Shown here in pieces: positions 16,203 to 24,871 of a DNA stretch of 33,856 bases. The DNA is taken from contig NZ_PXXU01000040.1 of the NCBI RefSeq assembly GCF_003011925.2, positions 1-33,856 of the forward strand, in the 5' to 3' direction. The notes under the pieces are model-generated. The model saw only the letters and a program-made list of their open reading frames with translations. It searched no databases and was not told the DNA's origin. This DNA comes from Nitrosomonas supralitoralis (GTDB taxonomy: Bacteria; Pseudomonadota; Gammaproteobacteria; Burkholderiales; Nitrosomonadaceae). Each line of letters starts with the position of its first letter. The stretch's first letter is position 1. The position numbers and the translations under genes are program-made.

Positions 16203-16913
16203 ATGAATATTCAAAAATTAGCAGTAGCTACAGCTGGAGTGCTAGGCTTTGTTGCCGCACCAGCATTTGCTAACATAGGGGACACTATAACTTATAAGTT
16301 TGATTTGCCTGCGACGGCTTCATTCAGTTCAGGCTATCCGGTTGTTGCTGAACTTAAATTGACAGAGACAGCAAGTGGGGTTGTTACATTTGAATTGATT
16401 CCAAACTGGGTATCTCCAGGATTTTCTCATAATAACTCAACAGTTAATCACCTCGAGTTTGTTTACCAGGGGCCGGCCTCGCCAACATTTGCGCAACCTT
16501 TAGTTCATGGTGCTGACATTAAAGCATTTACATATCATAACAAGTCTAATATGGACAGTGGTTATAAATCAGACCACCAGCATATTTCGATTGATTGGTT
16601 CGCTCATAACAAAGCTAATCGATTCGATGATACGCCTTACACTAATAGTATTTGGACAATATCAGGGGCAGGCGTAGACATTACAGATTTTACTGGTACT
16701 GTAGCTCATCATACAGCAGGAAAGCCGGATCCAATTTTTGGTATAATTTCGGTAGATCCATATTCGCTTAAAAATCCACATCCAACACCTTCCAATTGGG
16801 TTTCTTCTCAAGTTTCTCCTGTTTCTCCTGTGCCTGAGCCAGAAACCTACGCCATGTTACTGATTGGTTTAGGATTGATCGGGTTTTTTGCAAGAAGTAA
16901 AAAAACAGTGTGA
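16203..16913 (+). CDS. PEP-CTERM sorting domain protein
   Basis: 236-residue exported protein. Residues 1-23 (LAVATAGVLGFVAAPAFA) are a cleavable signal peptide. The C-terminus has the complete PEP-CTERM signal: VPEPETYAMLL, a hydrophobic helix (LIGLGLIGFF) and basic ARSKK. Such proteins are processed by exosortase EpsH/XrtA and usually end at the surface or in exopolysaccharide. A low-complexity SPVSPVP linker precedes the signal. The body (residues 24-205) is rich in Ser, Thr, Asn and aromatic residues and lacks cysteine in the parts seen, as expected for this class; its function is unknown. No exosortase or polysaccharide gene is in the window. Monocistronic, with its own terminator. Confidence 0.88.
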   Translation: MNIQKLAVATAGVLGFVAAPAFANIGDTITYKFDLPATASFSSGYPVVAELKLTETASGVVTFELIPNWVSPGFSHNNSTVNHLEFVYQGPASPTFAQPLVHGADIKAFTYHNKSNMDSGYKSDHQHISIDWFAHNKANRFDDTPYTNSIWTISGAGVDITDFTGTVAHHTAGKPDPIFGIISVDPYSLKNPHPTPSNWVSSQVSPVSPVPEPETYAMLLIGLGLIGFFARSKKTV

Positions 16914-16971
16914 TCATAAAATTATAAAAAAATAATTTTCTTTTTTTCTCTATAAAAGAGTTAAGTTTGGT

Positions 16972-17008
16972 AGAGATTCAATTCAATTTTGGAATTGAAT
17001 CTCTTTTT
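16972..17008. terminator. strong bidirectional rho-independent terminator
   Basis: AGAGATTCAATTC at 16972-16984 and its exact reverse complement GAATTGAATCTCT at 16992-17004 form a perfect 13-bp stem with a 7-base loop, followed by a T run on the plus strand. It lies between the PEP-CTERM stop (16913) and the corA stop (17014), so it can end both convergent transcripts. Confidence 0.85.
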
Positions 17009-17013
17009 ATATT

Positions 17014-18129
17014 TTATATCCATTTCTTCTTCTTAAAAAAAATAAGTAATCCAACACTAATTAAAATAAAGATTACCCAAATTGCAGGATAGGCCCAGCG
17101 CCATTTCAATTCCGGCATGTATTCAAAATTCATACCGTAAATGCCCGCGATAAAAGTCAATGGTATGAAAAGAGACGCAAAAATAGTCAGAATTTTCATT
17201 GTTTCATTCAATTTATTACTGATGCTGGAAAGATAAATATCGTGCATCGCCGAAATTCTTTCGCGATAGGACTCAAGTGAATCGGTAACTCGTAATACAT
17301 GGTCGTGGACGTCACCGAAATAGCGCAATGTTTTTTCTTGTAACAAAGGCGTATCAATACGTTGAATGGTCGCTAGCAATTCACGTAATGGTGAGATATT
17401 ACGTTTCATTGAAATTAGGCTGCGGCGTATATGTTGTACGGTTTGTAGCATATCACGACTGGAATTGAATAAAATATTATCTTCCAGTGGATCAATGACG
17501 TCATCCAGGCTGTCTTCTACTACAAAATATTCATCAACGATGGTATCAAGAATAACGTATGCTAGATAATCGCTGCCATATTGTCGCAATCGGCCGTTAC
17601 GATTTTTCAGATGGCTGTAGATGGGATCAAATGTGTCATCAGACTTTTCTTTGAAAGTAATGACATACTTGGTTAATAGCAAAATACTGATTTGCTCGTA
17701 CTGCAAGCAGAAATTTGTCTTCTGATCAAGACTGATGCCTTTGATGACCATATAAAGAAAATCATCATATTCCTCCAGCTTGGGGCGTTGGTGCGTACTT
17801 AAAATGTCTTCCAGTACCAGAGGATGAATATCCAATTCATGACCAATACCTTCAATAATACCAATATTACTCAGACCGTCTACATTTACCCAAGTAATCA
17901 GTTCGGTATTTTGCAATTGTTGCAGTTCTGAAATCGAAGTAATATCATGACGGATAAGTGTCTCGGCATTGTATTGTATCACTGAGATTTTGCATTCTGA
18001 TTGATGCTTTGTTCCGATGTGTATCAATGTTCCGGCAGGAAGGCCGGATTTATCGGCAGCGCTGCTTTGTGCGGCATTATCGCTTGGTTGAGTTCGGGAC
18101 CGGTATTCTGAACAAAAATGTGTTTGCAT
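17014..18129 (-). CDS. corA: CorA-family magnesium/cobalt transporter
   Basis: Pentameric inner-membrane channel for Mg2+. 371 residues. A long cytoplasmic domain (about 1-305) contains LEDILSTHQRPKLEEYDDFLYMVIKGI, the usual CorA alpha/beta core, then a long helix. Two C-terminal membrane segments follow, the first ending in the selectivity motif YGMNFEYMPE (GMN at about 332-334), the second ending in the basic FFKKKKWI tail. The first 45 residues are polar and variable. Monocistronic, convergent with the PEP-CTERM gene. Confidence 0.95.
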   Translation of the reverse strand: MQTHFCSEYRSRTQPSDNAAQSSAADKSGLPAGTLIHIGTKHQSECKISVIQYNAETLIRHDITSISELQQLQNTELITWVNVDGLSNIGIIEGIGHELDIHPLVLEDILSTHQRPKLEEYDDFLYMVIKGISLDQKTNFCLQYEQISILLLTKYVITFKEKSDDTFDPIYSHLKNRNGRLRQYGSDYLAYVILDTIVDEYFVVEDSLDDVIDPLEDNILFNSSRDMLQTVQHIRRSLISMKRNISPLRELLATIQRIDTPLLQEKTLRYFGDVHDHVLRVTDSLESYRERISAMHDIYLSSISNKLNETMKILTIFASLFIPLTFIAGIYGMNFEYMPELKWRWAYPAIWVIFILISVGLLIFFKKKKWI

Positions 18130-18323
18130 TAAGCATACCTGAAGAATGAGAGTAGGGGCTTATTCTAAGCATTCTGAGTGCAGCTTGGTAAAGTGATTGG
18201 TAAGTAGTGAATCGAATAGGAAAGTAAAAGAAAAATCTGATCTTGAGGAACGATCAGAAAAAAATGGGAACTATTGAATTGGGAATGAGTGTTCATAAGA
18301 TATGCTACTTGCATAAACCGAAT

Positions 18324-18494
18324 TTACTCAATTAGATTTCCGATTTCAAAGGCCATTTTGTCATTCTGAAGTGAGCACCAGTCTTGCCATACTTGGCGAG
18401 CTTCTTCTACATTACTGAATGTCCAAAGTACGACACCATCTTCAGTCATAAGCGTTGCCATTTTATTTGGCCATTCTTTGATTAAGCAGTACAT
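18324..18494 (-). CDS. small unknown protein of 56 residues
   Basis: A short gene on the minus strand starting MYCLIKEWPNKMATLMTEDG and ending EIGNLIE. An AAGGAG ribosome site lies seven bases before ATG 18494, and the protein has natural composition with four tryptophans (EWPNK, LWTF, VWQDW), a feature rarely seen in random frames. The pattern, a short strand pair followed by a helix (SNVEEARQVWQDW), suggests a compact domain. No family is recognised. It lies about 195 bases upstream of corA on the same strand and diverges from the lipoprotein gene. Confidence 0.7.
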   Translation of the reverse strand: MYCLIKEWPNKMATLMTEDGVVLWTFSNVEEARQVWQDWCSLQNDKMAFEIGNLIE

Positions 18495-18691
18495 AGGTTT
18501 TCTCCTTTGTGATTTATAACATGAAAGAGCATAATCAAGTAATATGAAAATTTGATGACTGTATTATGAAGAATTTATGACAATGCATAGGGCATGTAAT
18601 TTTCATCATTGAACCTTTATTAATGGCATGCTATCACTGTAAAATATTCGCTGGATGCTCAATTGTTCCCCATTTCTTGAAAGGAATTATC

Positions 18692-19273
18692 ATGAAAATA
18701 AACTATTATTCTTATTTTTCTGCTATCGCTTTGTGCTTATTTGTAAGTGGATGCGCGACTAATACGGGTGGTACGAATCCGTTAGGGACGATTGATCAAA
18801 GCTTGTCAACTGTAGAAGGTGCAGCGCAAAGTGGTCGACAGATACTGAATGCCGGAGCGGCAGCAGCAAATGATCCTACTGGGATGGTGCAAATTGGCCT
18901 GGTAGATATTTTATCTCATCGACTAGGTGTGTCACCGCAACAAGCATTGGGCGGGGCTGGAGCCATATTTCAGATGGCCCAAAGTAACATGGATCCGCAA
19001 GCCTTCGCGTCCATATCCCGGTCCGTCCCCGGGATGGATAGTATGCTAAGTGCTGCGCCTGCGATGTCAAATTTATCTGGCAATTTATCGTCGTTGATGG
19101 GTGATAAAAGTAATACTCTGGGCAATGCCGCTGCGTTGGCGGCATCATTTCAGCAATTGAATCTTTCTCCAGATATGATCGGTCAGTTTGTTCCCGTTAT
19201 CACAAATTATGTAAGTAAAGCTAGCGGACAAGCTGCTGCTAACCTGCTGCAATCCGCTTTGACCGGGCGTTGA
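18692..19273 (+). CDS. lipoprotein with DUF2780-like (VcgC/VcgE) domain
   Basis: 193 residues from ATG 18692, which has AAAGGA seven bases upstream. The frame is open to 18623, but that extension would bury the signal peptide. The signal (MKINYYSYFSAIALCLFVSG) ends in a lipobox with Cys21, so the protein is an envelope lipoprotein. The part from about residue 70 (GLVDILSHRLGVSPQQALGG, AIFQMAQSN, RSVPGMDSMLSAAP) matches the pattern of DUF2780 proteins, whose function is unknown. The C-terminus is helical (VITNYVSKASGQAAANLLQ). Monocistronic, convergent with pilR. Confidence 0.75.
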   Translation: MKINYYSYFSAIALCLFVSGCATNTGGTNPLGTIDQSLSTVEGAAQSGRQILNAGAAAANDPTGMVQIGLVDILSHRLGVSPQQALGGAGAIFQMAQSNMDPQAFASISRSVPGMDSMLSAAPAMSNLSGNLSSLMGDKSNTLGNAAALAASFQQLNLSPDMIGQFVPVITNYVSKASGQAAANLLQSALTGR

Positions 19274-19335
19274 GGTAAAGTATTTACAGGTAACTTAGTT
19301 AGAAGTCAGGGTAAGTCTATCGAAGTAACAAACTG

Positions 19336-19379
19336 CATCTTGTGCAACTGTTTTATCGAATTTACTGATGTACAAGATG
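19336..19379. terminator. possible hairpin between lipoprotein gene and pilR
   Basis: CATCTTGT 19336-19343 and ACAAGATG 19372-19379 are an exact 8-bp inverted repeat around a 28-base loop, lying between two convergent genes. The long loop and lack of a T-tract make it a weak candidate. Confidence 0.25.
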
Positions 19380-19402
19380 AATGTTACTTAATTGATGGTC
19401 GG

Positions 19403-20836
19403 TTAGTCGTTCAATCCCAATCTTTCCATCCGGTAACGCAATGAACGAACCGTAATGCCTAATGTTTTGGCTGCCTTGGTACGATTGTAGCGGCTTTCAT
19501 TCAACGCTTTGATAATCGAATCTTTCTCCAGCGTATCGAGAAAATCTTGTAACGGTAGATTATGGTCTGCTCTTATTTGAAGCTTATTGACGGAAGTCTG
19601 AGTGACTTCTGCCGTATCTTTTGTTGTTATTTCAAACGCTTGATTGGGCAATTGTAAATCTTCTATTCCAATTTCCACATCTGAGCATAGTGCTAATGTG
19701 CGCTCCAATATGTTTTCAAGTTCACGAACGTTACCTGGAAAATCATAGTTCTTGAGCATTGCCATGGTATCTTTTTTAATGCGGCAAGCAGGCCGTTTGG
19801 TTTCCTGGCAATGTTTTTCCAGAATCGCTTCTGCAATCAGAGGGATATCCTCACGCATTTCGCGTAGTGCAGGCATATTCAATTCAATTACATTCAAACG
19901 ATAATACAAATCCTGTCGAAACTGGCCTATTGCGACACATTGATTGAGTTTTTTGTGTGTAGCACTGATAATTCGTACATCAATATTTTTTTCTTGCGTA
20001 TCCCCGAGCCTTCTTACTTGTTTTTCCTGAATGACCCTGAGCAATTTAACCTGCATCGTCAATGGCAAATCAGCGACTTCATCAAGAAACAACGTGCCGC
20101 CATTGGCGGTCAGGAAAAATCCATCATGCTCTTTTTCAGCGCCAGTAAAAGCCCCTTTTTTATAGCCAAAAAACTCACTTTCCATTAAATTTTCCGGAAT
20201 TGCGCCACAATTGACTGCAACGAACGGTTGCTTGTAGCGAGCACTTCTTTCATGAATCATCTTTGCGGCCAATTCCTTGCCACTACCAGATTCGCCGCTG
20301 ATATACACTGCAGCTTGACTGCGAGAAAGTTTGTCGATGGTCGCACGTAACTGACGCATCGACTCAGATTCACCAAGTAACGTGCGTTGATTTGCTCCCG
20401 CCTGTTCTGCTGATTCAATTTTTACCGGAGGAAGGCTTAAAGCTGATTTAACCAAATCACGTAACTGCTTCAAAGAAACTGGTTTGGGTAAGTAATCAAA
20501 TGCGCCTGCTTTTAGCGCAGCTACTGCATTTTCTGTCGTACCATGTGCGGTAATAACAGCAATTGGAACATCGGCATAGTGCTGCGAGATATATTTGACC
20601 AACTCCAATCCGTTACCATCTGATAACCGCATGTCGGTAAAGCATAATTGAAACGGGTGTGATTGCAGCAGCGCTTTGGCTTCATTGATACAGGTTGCAC
20701 TAGAAACTTCCATTCCCATTCGAGCGAGTGTCAGTTCTAGCAATTCAATAATATCAGGCTCATCGTCCACAACCAATATTCTGGGTGAAAGAGTCTTTTT
20801 CTGCAGATTGGTAATCCGTTCGTTATCTATCGACAT
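19403..20836 (-). CDS. pilR: sigma-54-dependent response regulator PilR
   Basis: NtrC-family activator that, with PilS, switches on type IV pilin transcription in Pseudomonas and relatives. 477 residues. Receiver domain at about 18-135 with acidic pair VVDDEPD and phosphoacceptor in CFTDMRLSDG. AAA+ domain with Walker A GESGSGKE, the sigma-54-contacting GAFTGA loop and Walker B GGTLFLDEVADLP. A C-terminal Fis-type helix-turn-helix ends the protein (RYNRTKAAKTLGITVRSLRYR). It overlaps pilS by ten bases, so the pair is coupled. The PilR identity rests on the PilS partner and the PP0621-like neighbour; no pilin gene is in the window. Confidence 0.88.
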   Translation of the reverse strand: MSIDNERITNLQKKTLSPRILVVDDEPDIIELLELTLARMGMEVSSATCINEAKALLQSHPFQLCFTDMRLSDGNGLELVKYISQHYADVPIAVITAHGTTENAVAALKAGAFDYLPKPVSLKQLRDLVKSALSLPPVKIESAEQAGANQRTLLGESESMRQLRATIDKLSRSQAAVYISGESGSGKELAAKMIHERSARYKQPFVAVNCGAIPENLMESEFFGYKKGAFTGAEKEHDGFFLTANGGTLFLDEVADLPLTMQVKLLRVIQEKQVRRLGDTQEKNIDVRIISATHKKLNQCVAIGQFRQDLYYRLNVIELNMPALREMREDIPLIAEAILEKHCQETKRPACRIKKDTMAMLKNYDFPGNVRELENILERTLALCSDVEIGIEDLQLPNQAFEITTKDTAEVTQTSVNKLQIRADHNLPLQDFLDTLEKDSIIKALNESRYNRTKAAKTLGITVRSLRYRMERLGLND

Positions 20837-22479
20837 GGTTCAGTACAATTAAAGATTATTCTGAAATGTCCAGTTGAAGAATTTTCAATATAGTCAAGTG
20901 ATGACTGATTAGTTTCACACAGCTCGCGTGCCACATATAAACCAAGTCCTGTACCACCCGCCGCAGTTGTGAAAAAAGGCTCAAAAATCTCTTTAACTTG
21001 CTGCGAATTAACACCCGGACCATCATCAATGATATTAAGACAAACATTATTTCCGTTGGTTGTTGCAGACAATTCTATATGAACGCTGCCAGCTTGCTTA
21101 CGACAATGTCGCCATGCATTCCGGCACAAATTCCAAAGTATCTGGGTCAAATGGTCACGATCAAAGCCAACTGAATAATTATTGGATTTTTGAAATACGA
21201 ACACGTCCTTATCGATCTTTTCCGCATCACAAAACAATTCAAGAAACTTTTCAATAAAATCCTGAGCTTCAAAGATTTCCGCTTTTGAAATATTACGTCG
21301 GTTAAGCTGTAGTACATCTTGCACGATCTTGTTTAAACGTCGGGTATTGTCGCAGATAATACGTGCTAAACGAGGATCAGTATGATTTTCTTGTTGTTCT
21401 TCTTCCATAAGTTCAGCTGCGTGATTGATCGCGGAGAGTGGGTTGCGTATTTCATGCGCAATATTGGCCGTTAAGCGCCCGACAGCTGCAAGTTTGAGTT
21501 GCTGTAACTGCGCTTGTATACGCCCCATATCCTCAAGAAAAATTACAACGCCATTACTGAAATCAGCTTGTATGGGTAGAAAGCGGGTTCGCACTAATGC
21601 ATGACTATGCGTTAAACGTAATAGATCAAAACTCATTTTGCTATCCCCTTGCCAGCTTTTAAGTCTGTCAGCTATATCAGGTGCATAATCGGACAACCTG
21701 AGTAATTCGGTATTACTTGCAAATGATTTCAGATCAAGCAGCTTATCAGCGTAGCTATTATACTGGCGAATAATTCCATGTTTATCGACTACCAGCACGC
21801 CTTCTTGTAGAGCTTGAATTACTAACTGGTTGACTTGTGACATATTTGCCAAATCAATGCCACGTTCGTTTGCCAACTGCTCACTGGCTAAAGTATGTTT
21901 GGCCAATTGATGCGCCAACCAAGCTACCGCAAAATACGCCATGCTCAATAAACCGGCTTGTGAATACTGAGCAGAATAATGATTAATCGTAAATAAAGAA
22001 TAGGTTTCCTGCAGCAATAAGCAAATCGTTGCAATAGATGCAAAAAATAGCGCTAAACGACCACGACTGATTAATCCTGCTGCTGCGAGCGATACCAGTA
22101 GTATGGCGCCCAAGCCACTTTGCAAACCGCCACTGGCATACAGCATAGTTGTGAAAAAAACAATATCACAAATCACTTGTATCGCTAATTGCCAATTAAA
22201 ACCAGGAGTTTTTAATTTAATCAGCAATAAGGATATACAACTGCAAAATAGATGTGCAATTCCTGCGTATAAAAATAGGAGGTAATAGTGTGAACCAAGA
22301 TTAGTGAGCTCAAATTTCCATGCACTAATTAGCAAACTACTACCCAGCAATATGCGATAAATGTTGAAATAATACAGTGAACGCCAGTACTGATCGGTGT
22401 AATTGGTGCTCGTCAGCTTGGTATCTGTAGGCCAGAATACTGAGTGTTTCGTTTGAGATGAGTAGGTAGGTGTCGGCAC
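20827..22479 (-). CDS. pilS: two-component sensor histidine kinase PilS
   Basis: 550-residue membrane sensor. The N-terminal 200 residues hold about six membrane helices (ILLGSSLLISAW, HYYLLFLYAGIAHLF, IVFFTTMLYASGG and others), as in Pseudomonas PilS. A PAS-like domain covers roughly 215-320 (GVLVVDKHGIIRQYNSYADKLL). The HisKA phosphorylation site is in ANIAHEIRNPLSAINHAAEL and the ATPase domain shows IDDGPGV and GGTGLGLYVAREL. It precedes pilR with a ten-base overlap and follows the PP0621-like gene by 10 bases. Confidence 0.9.
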   Translation of the reverse strand: MPTPTYSSQTKHSVFWPTDTKLTSTNYTDQYWRSLYYFNIYRILLGSSLLISAWKFELTNLGSHYYLLFLYAGIAHLFCSCISLLLIKLKTPGFNWQLAIQVICDIVFFTTMLYASGGLQSGLGAILLVSLAAAGLISRGRLALFFASIATICLLLQETYSLFTINHYSAQYSQAGLLSMAYFAVAWLAHQLAKHTLASEQLANERGIDLANMSQVNQLVIQALQEGVLVVDKHGIIRQYNSYADKLLDLKSFASNTELLRLSDYAPDIADRLKSWQGDSKMSFDLLRLTHSHALVRTRFLPIQADFSNGVVIFLEDMGRIQAQLQQLKLAAVGRLTANIAHEIRNPLSAINHAAELMEEEQQENHTDPRLARIICDNTRRLNKIVQDVLQLNRRNISKAEIFEAQDFIEKFLELFCDAEKIDKDVFVFQKSNNYSVGFDRDHLTQILWNLCRNAWRHCRKQAGSVHIELSATTNGNNVCLNIIDDGPGVNSQQVKEIFEPFFTTAAGGTGLGLYVARELCETNQSSLDYIENSSTGHFRIIFNCTEPCR

Positions 22480-22489
22480 AGCAATTAAT

Positions 22490-22717
22490 TTAAGATGAGG
22501 AGTCTACGAATTGGTCACAATGCTCCTGACAACAGAAATATTTATTTTGATAACTGATCGCTTCACTTTTAGGCAAGTAAATACCACAATGCGCACAATT
22601 GACTGTATCTTCAATCGAATCCTGATGAGATATATTTTGGTTTTTCTTAGAATGACGACCCTTAAGTATCCAATAAATCAATAACGCAATTAGGGTATAA
22701 AAAAATAATTTTCCCAT
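22490..22717 (-). CDS. PP0621-family small zinc-finger-like membrane protein
   Basis: 75 residues: one N-terminal membrane helix (LFFYTLIALLIYWIL), a polar linker and a compact cysteine module CAHCGIYLP ... YFCCQEHC, which looks like a small zinc ribbon facing the cytoplasm. Proteins of this type are commonly encoded directly before pilS in betaproteobacteria and pseudomonads, and this placement supports the pilSR call. Function unknown. First gene of a three-gene unit with pilS and pilR. Confidence 0.82.
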   Translation of the reverse strand: MGKLFFYTLIALLIYWILKGRHSKKNQNISHQDSIEDTVNCAHCGIYLPKSEAISYQNKYFCCQEHCDQFVDSSS

Positions 22718-22933
22718 CTTTTCTCATTTCTATATGAAATAAATTCAAGCTGATTATTAACATAGTTGGCTTGGAGTTGTAAAAGAATGAATTAGTTTTC
22801 CTCTGAACTAAATCTGTTATACCAGCGCAAGTTAAGCATAGCAATTTTTGACTCAGGCAATTAATGAAATAAAGGTGGTTTTACTGCCTATCAAAAAAAT
22901 ATGTAGAGATTATGAAGACTCAGAGCGGTTTCA

Positions 22934-23800
22934 TTATTCAATATTCTGAACCTGCTCTCGCATCTGCTCAATAATCACCTTCAACTCCATTGAGATTCGC
23001 GTGATTTCCAGATCAACCGACTTGGATCCGACTGTATTAGCTTCGCGATGCAATTCCTGCATCATGAAATCGAGCCGTTTTCCAACGCAGCCTCCCTTGT
23101 TTAGAATACGTTCCACTTCATCCAGATGTGCTTGCAGACGTGAGAGTTCTTCGTCAACATCAATTTTTCCGGCAAACAATGTGATCTCCTGGTGAATACG
23201 CCCATTTTCATCGTTGCTTAAAATTTCTTCCAGGCGAATGCGCAGTTTTTCTTCAAATGCGGCAATGAGCGTTGGAATGCGCGGAGATGCGATTTGCAGA
23301 AGTTGGCGCATTTGCCGGATGCGGTCGAGCAGAATGGATTTGAGTTTGTCACCTTCACGTATTCGTGCAGCTTTTAAATCATCCAGTGCGTTTTGCAGCA
23401 GCTTCATACCGATTTCATCGAACTCTTCAACGGTTGAATGATTACTGCCCAGCATGCCTGGCCATTGCAGAATTTCTGACACAGTTAGCGATGTCGTTGC
23501 AGGGTGACGGGTTTTAATTGTTTGCTCTAACAGCAGTAATTTCTCCAATAACGCGTGATCTAGTTGCGGTAAATTTTCTGCATTGGTTGATGGAGAGAAA
23601 TTCAGGCGGCATTCGACCTTGCCGCGGCTAAGTTGCGTAGAGAGTAGTTCCCGCATAGCGGATTCTTGCTTGCGGAATTCATCCGGTAGACGGAACTGAA
23701 TATCCAAAAAACGGTTATTGACTGAACGTATTTCGATACTGAAAGACCCTTGAGGTATTTCTTGGGTAGCTGCGGCATAACCGGTCATGCTGAATATCAT
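22934..23800 (-). CDS. yicC: YicC-family endoribonuclease
   Basis: 288 residues, matching the 287 of E. coli YicC, an RNase that cuts some small RNAs. I start it at ATG 23800 because the family begins M-I-x-SMTGYA (here MIFSMTGYAAATQE); the frame is open 30 codons further but without family sequence. Motifs: SIEIRSVNNRFLDIQFRLP, LSRGKVECRL, the central GRIHQEITLFAGKIDVDEELSRL and the C-terminal GKRLDFMMQELHREANTVGSK with LKVIIEQMREQVQNIE. It is probably the last gene of yejE-yejF-prfC-phosphoesterase-yicC on the minus strand. Upstream spacing is 43 bases. Confidence 0.93.
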   Translation of the reverse strand: MIFSMTGYAAATQEIPQGSFSIEIRSVNNRFLDIQFRLPDEFRKQESAMRELLSTQLSRGKVECRLNFSPSTNAENLPQLDHALLEKLLLLEQTIKTRHPATTSLTVSEILQWPGMLGSNHSTVEEFDEIGMKLLQNALDDLKAARIREGDKLKSILLDRIRQMRQLLQIASPRIPTLIAAFEEKLRIRLEEILSNDENGRIHQEITLFAGKIDVDEELSRLQAHLDEVERILNKGGCVGKRLDFMMQELHREANTVGSKSVDLEITRISMELKVIIEQMREQVQNIE

Positions 23801-23843
23801 GATAACTGCGCTCTCGGAAAAAGTGTGGAGAATGTGTGAATGT

Positions 23844-24860
23844 TCAAAGAATACTATAATCGCAAATAGCCGGGGCGGGCTTGCGATCAAGCAGACCGGT
23901 TACGTGAAAAGGAGTGTCTTTGTTTTGTGGATCAAACACAACCTGGTTAGCATCGGTATATTTGTAGTCTCCCGGAGCATTGAGCCGCCAGAGATTGGGG
24001 ATTGTGGCATAAGGTTGGTGCAGGCAATATGCTTGAGAGTCGCCGTGAACTACCAGAATCGGTTTGCTGAATTGTGCGGCTTTATTCTTAATCAAATCGC
24101 GTAACTTCCGGTATCCATCGCAGTTAGTGCGGTTTTTGATGGTGCAAGCAGGTTTATTATGATCAAAATTAAAAATATCCGCATGCAACGCAATCACGAT
24201 CGCTGGGGCGGAATCAGCCATGGTGAATAATCGCTGCACCCATTTTTCGTTGGATTGATCGCGATGATCGGCTTCATTTAGGGCATCCTGCAGGTTGCTG
24301 CGTAATATTTCCTTGCGGCCATTATTCGTGCCAGGAACATGCAGCGTGGCGAAAACAACCTGATTGGATTTCCACAGTGCGTTTTCGACAAAACCTTCTT
24401 GTCGAATAAGACCTGGAATGTCTTTGGTTAACTGATGTTGATCCTGGTGAAAAAAAAGCTGACGCAAGAAATTGAGTCGCTCCAGTTCATCATGACCGGC
24501 TGAGAATAAGGTGAATCGGTCGCAATCCACCCATTCATTATCGCCGGGTGTATAGACGATTTTGTGCGGATTGAGCTGCGCAATTTGACGGTAATGGTCC
24601 TTGAGCAATTCATCGCTGCAACTTGATTGACTCTGCTTGAAGTCTCCTAAGTGGATCAATAGGGGAGGGGCAAGTGCCTGAATGGCCCTGGCGATGGCAC
24701 CATCGGGTTGCTCTAGCAGAGCATATTCAGCATCAGTGTAGGGCTTGTCACCGATGACAACAAACCGGGTAAGATTGTCACTGGATGGGGAGATTAATTC
24801 AGCAACCGACGCCGTTGCCGTAAAAAGAATGAATAATAAAATAACCGGTAACCATTTCAT
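23844..24860 (-). CDS. secreted metallophosphoesterase-like protein
   Basis: 338 residues with an N-terminal signal peptide (LPVILLFILFTATASVA), so periplasmic. Calcineurin-fold metal-site motifs appear in order: VIGDKPY (Asp38), HLGDFKQ (Asp73), TPGDNEW (106-110, in place of the common GNHD), then LHVPGTNN, IALHADIF and VVHGDSQAY with the later histidines. The substrate is unknown; phosphate monoester or diester hydrolysis is the family expectation. ATG 24860 lies 11 bases after the prfC stop, so it is co-transcribed. Confidence 0.8.
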   Translation of the reverse strand: MKWLPVILLFILFTATASVAELISPSSDNLTRFVVIGDKPYTDAEYALLEQPDGAIARAIQALAPPLLIHLGDFKQSQSSCSDELLKDHYRQIAQLNPHKIVYTPGDNEWVDCDRFTLFSAGHDELERLNFLRQLFFHQDQHQLTKDIPGLIRQEGFVENALWKSNQVVFATLHVPGTNNGRKEILRSNLQDALNEADHRDQSNEKWVQRLFTMADSAPAIVIALHADIFNFDHNKPACTIKNRTNCDGYRKLRDLIKNKAAQFSKPILVVHGDSQAYCLHQPYATIPNLWRLNAPGDYKYTDANQVVFDPQNKDTPFHVTGLLDRKPAPAICDYSIL

Positions 24861-24871
24861 CTTGTTTGTTA

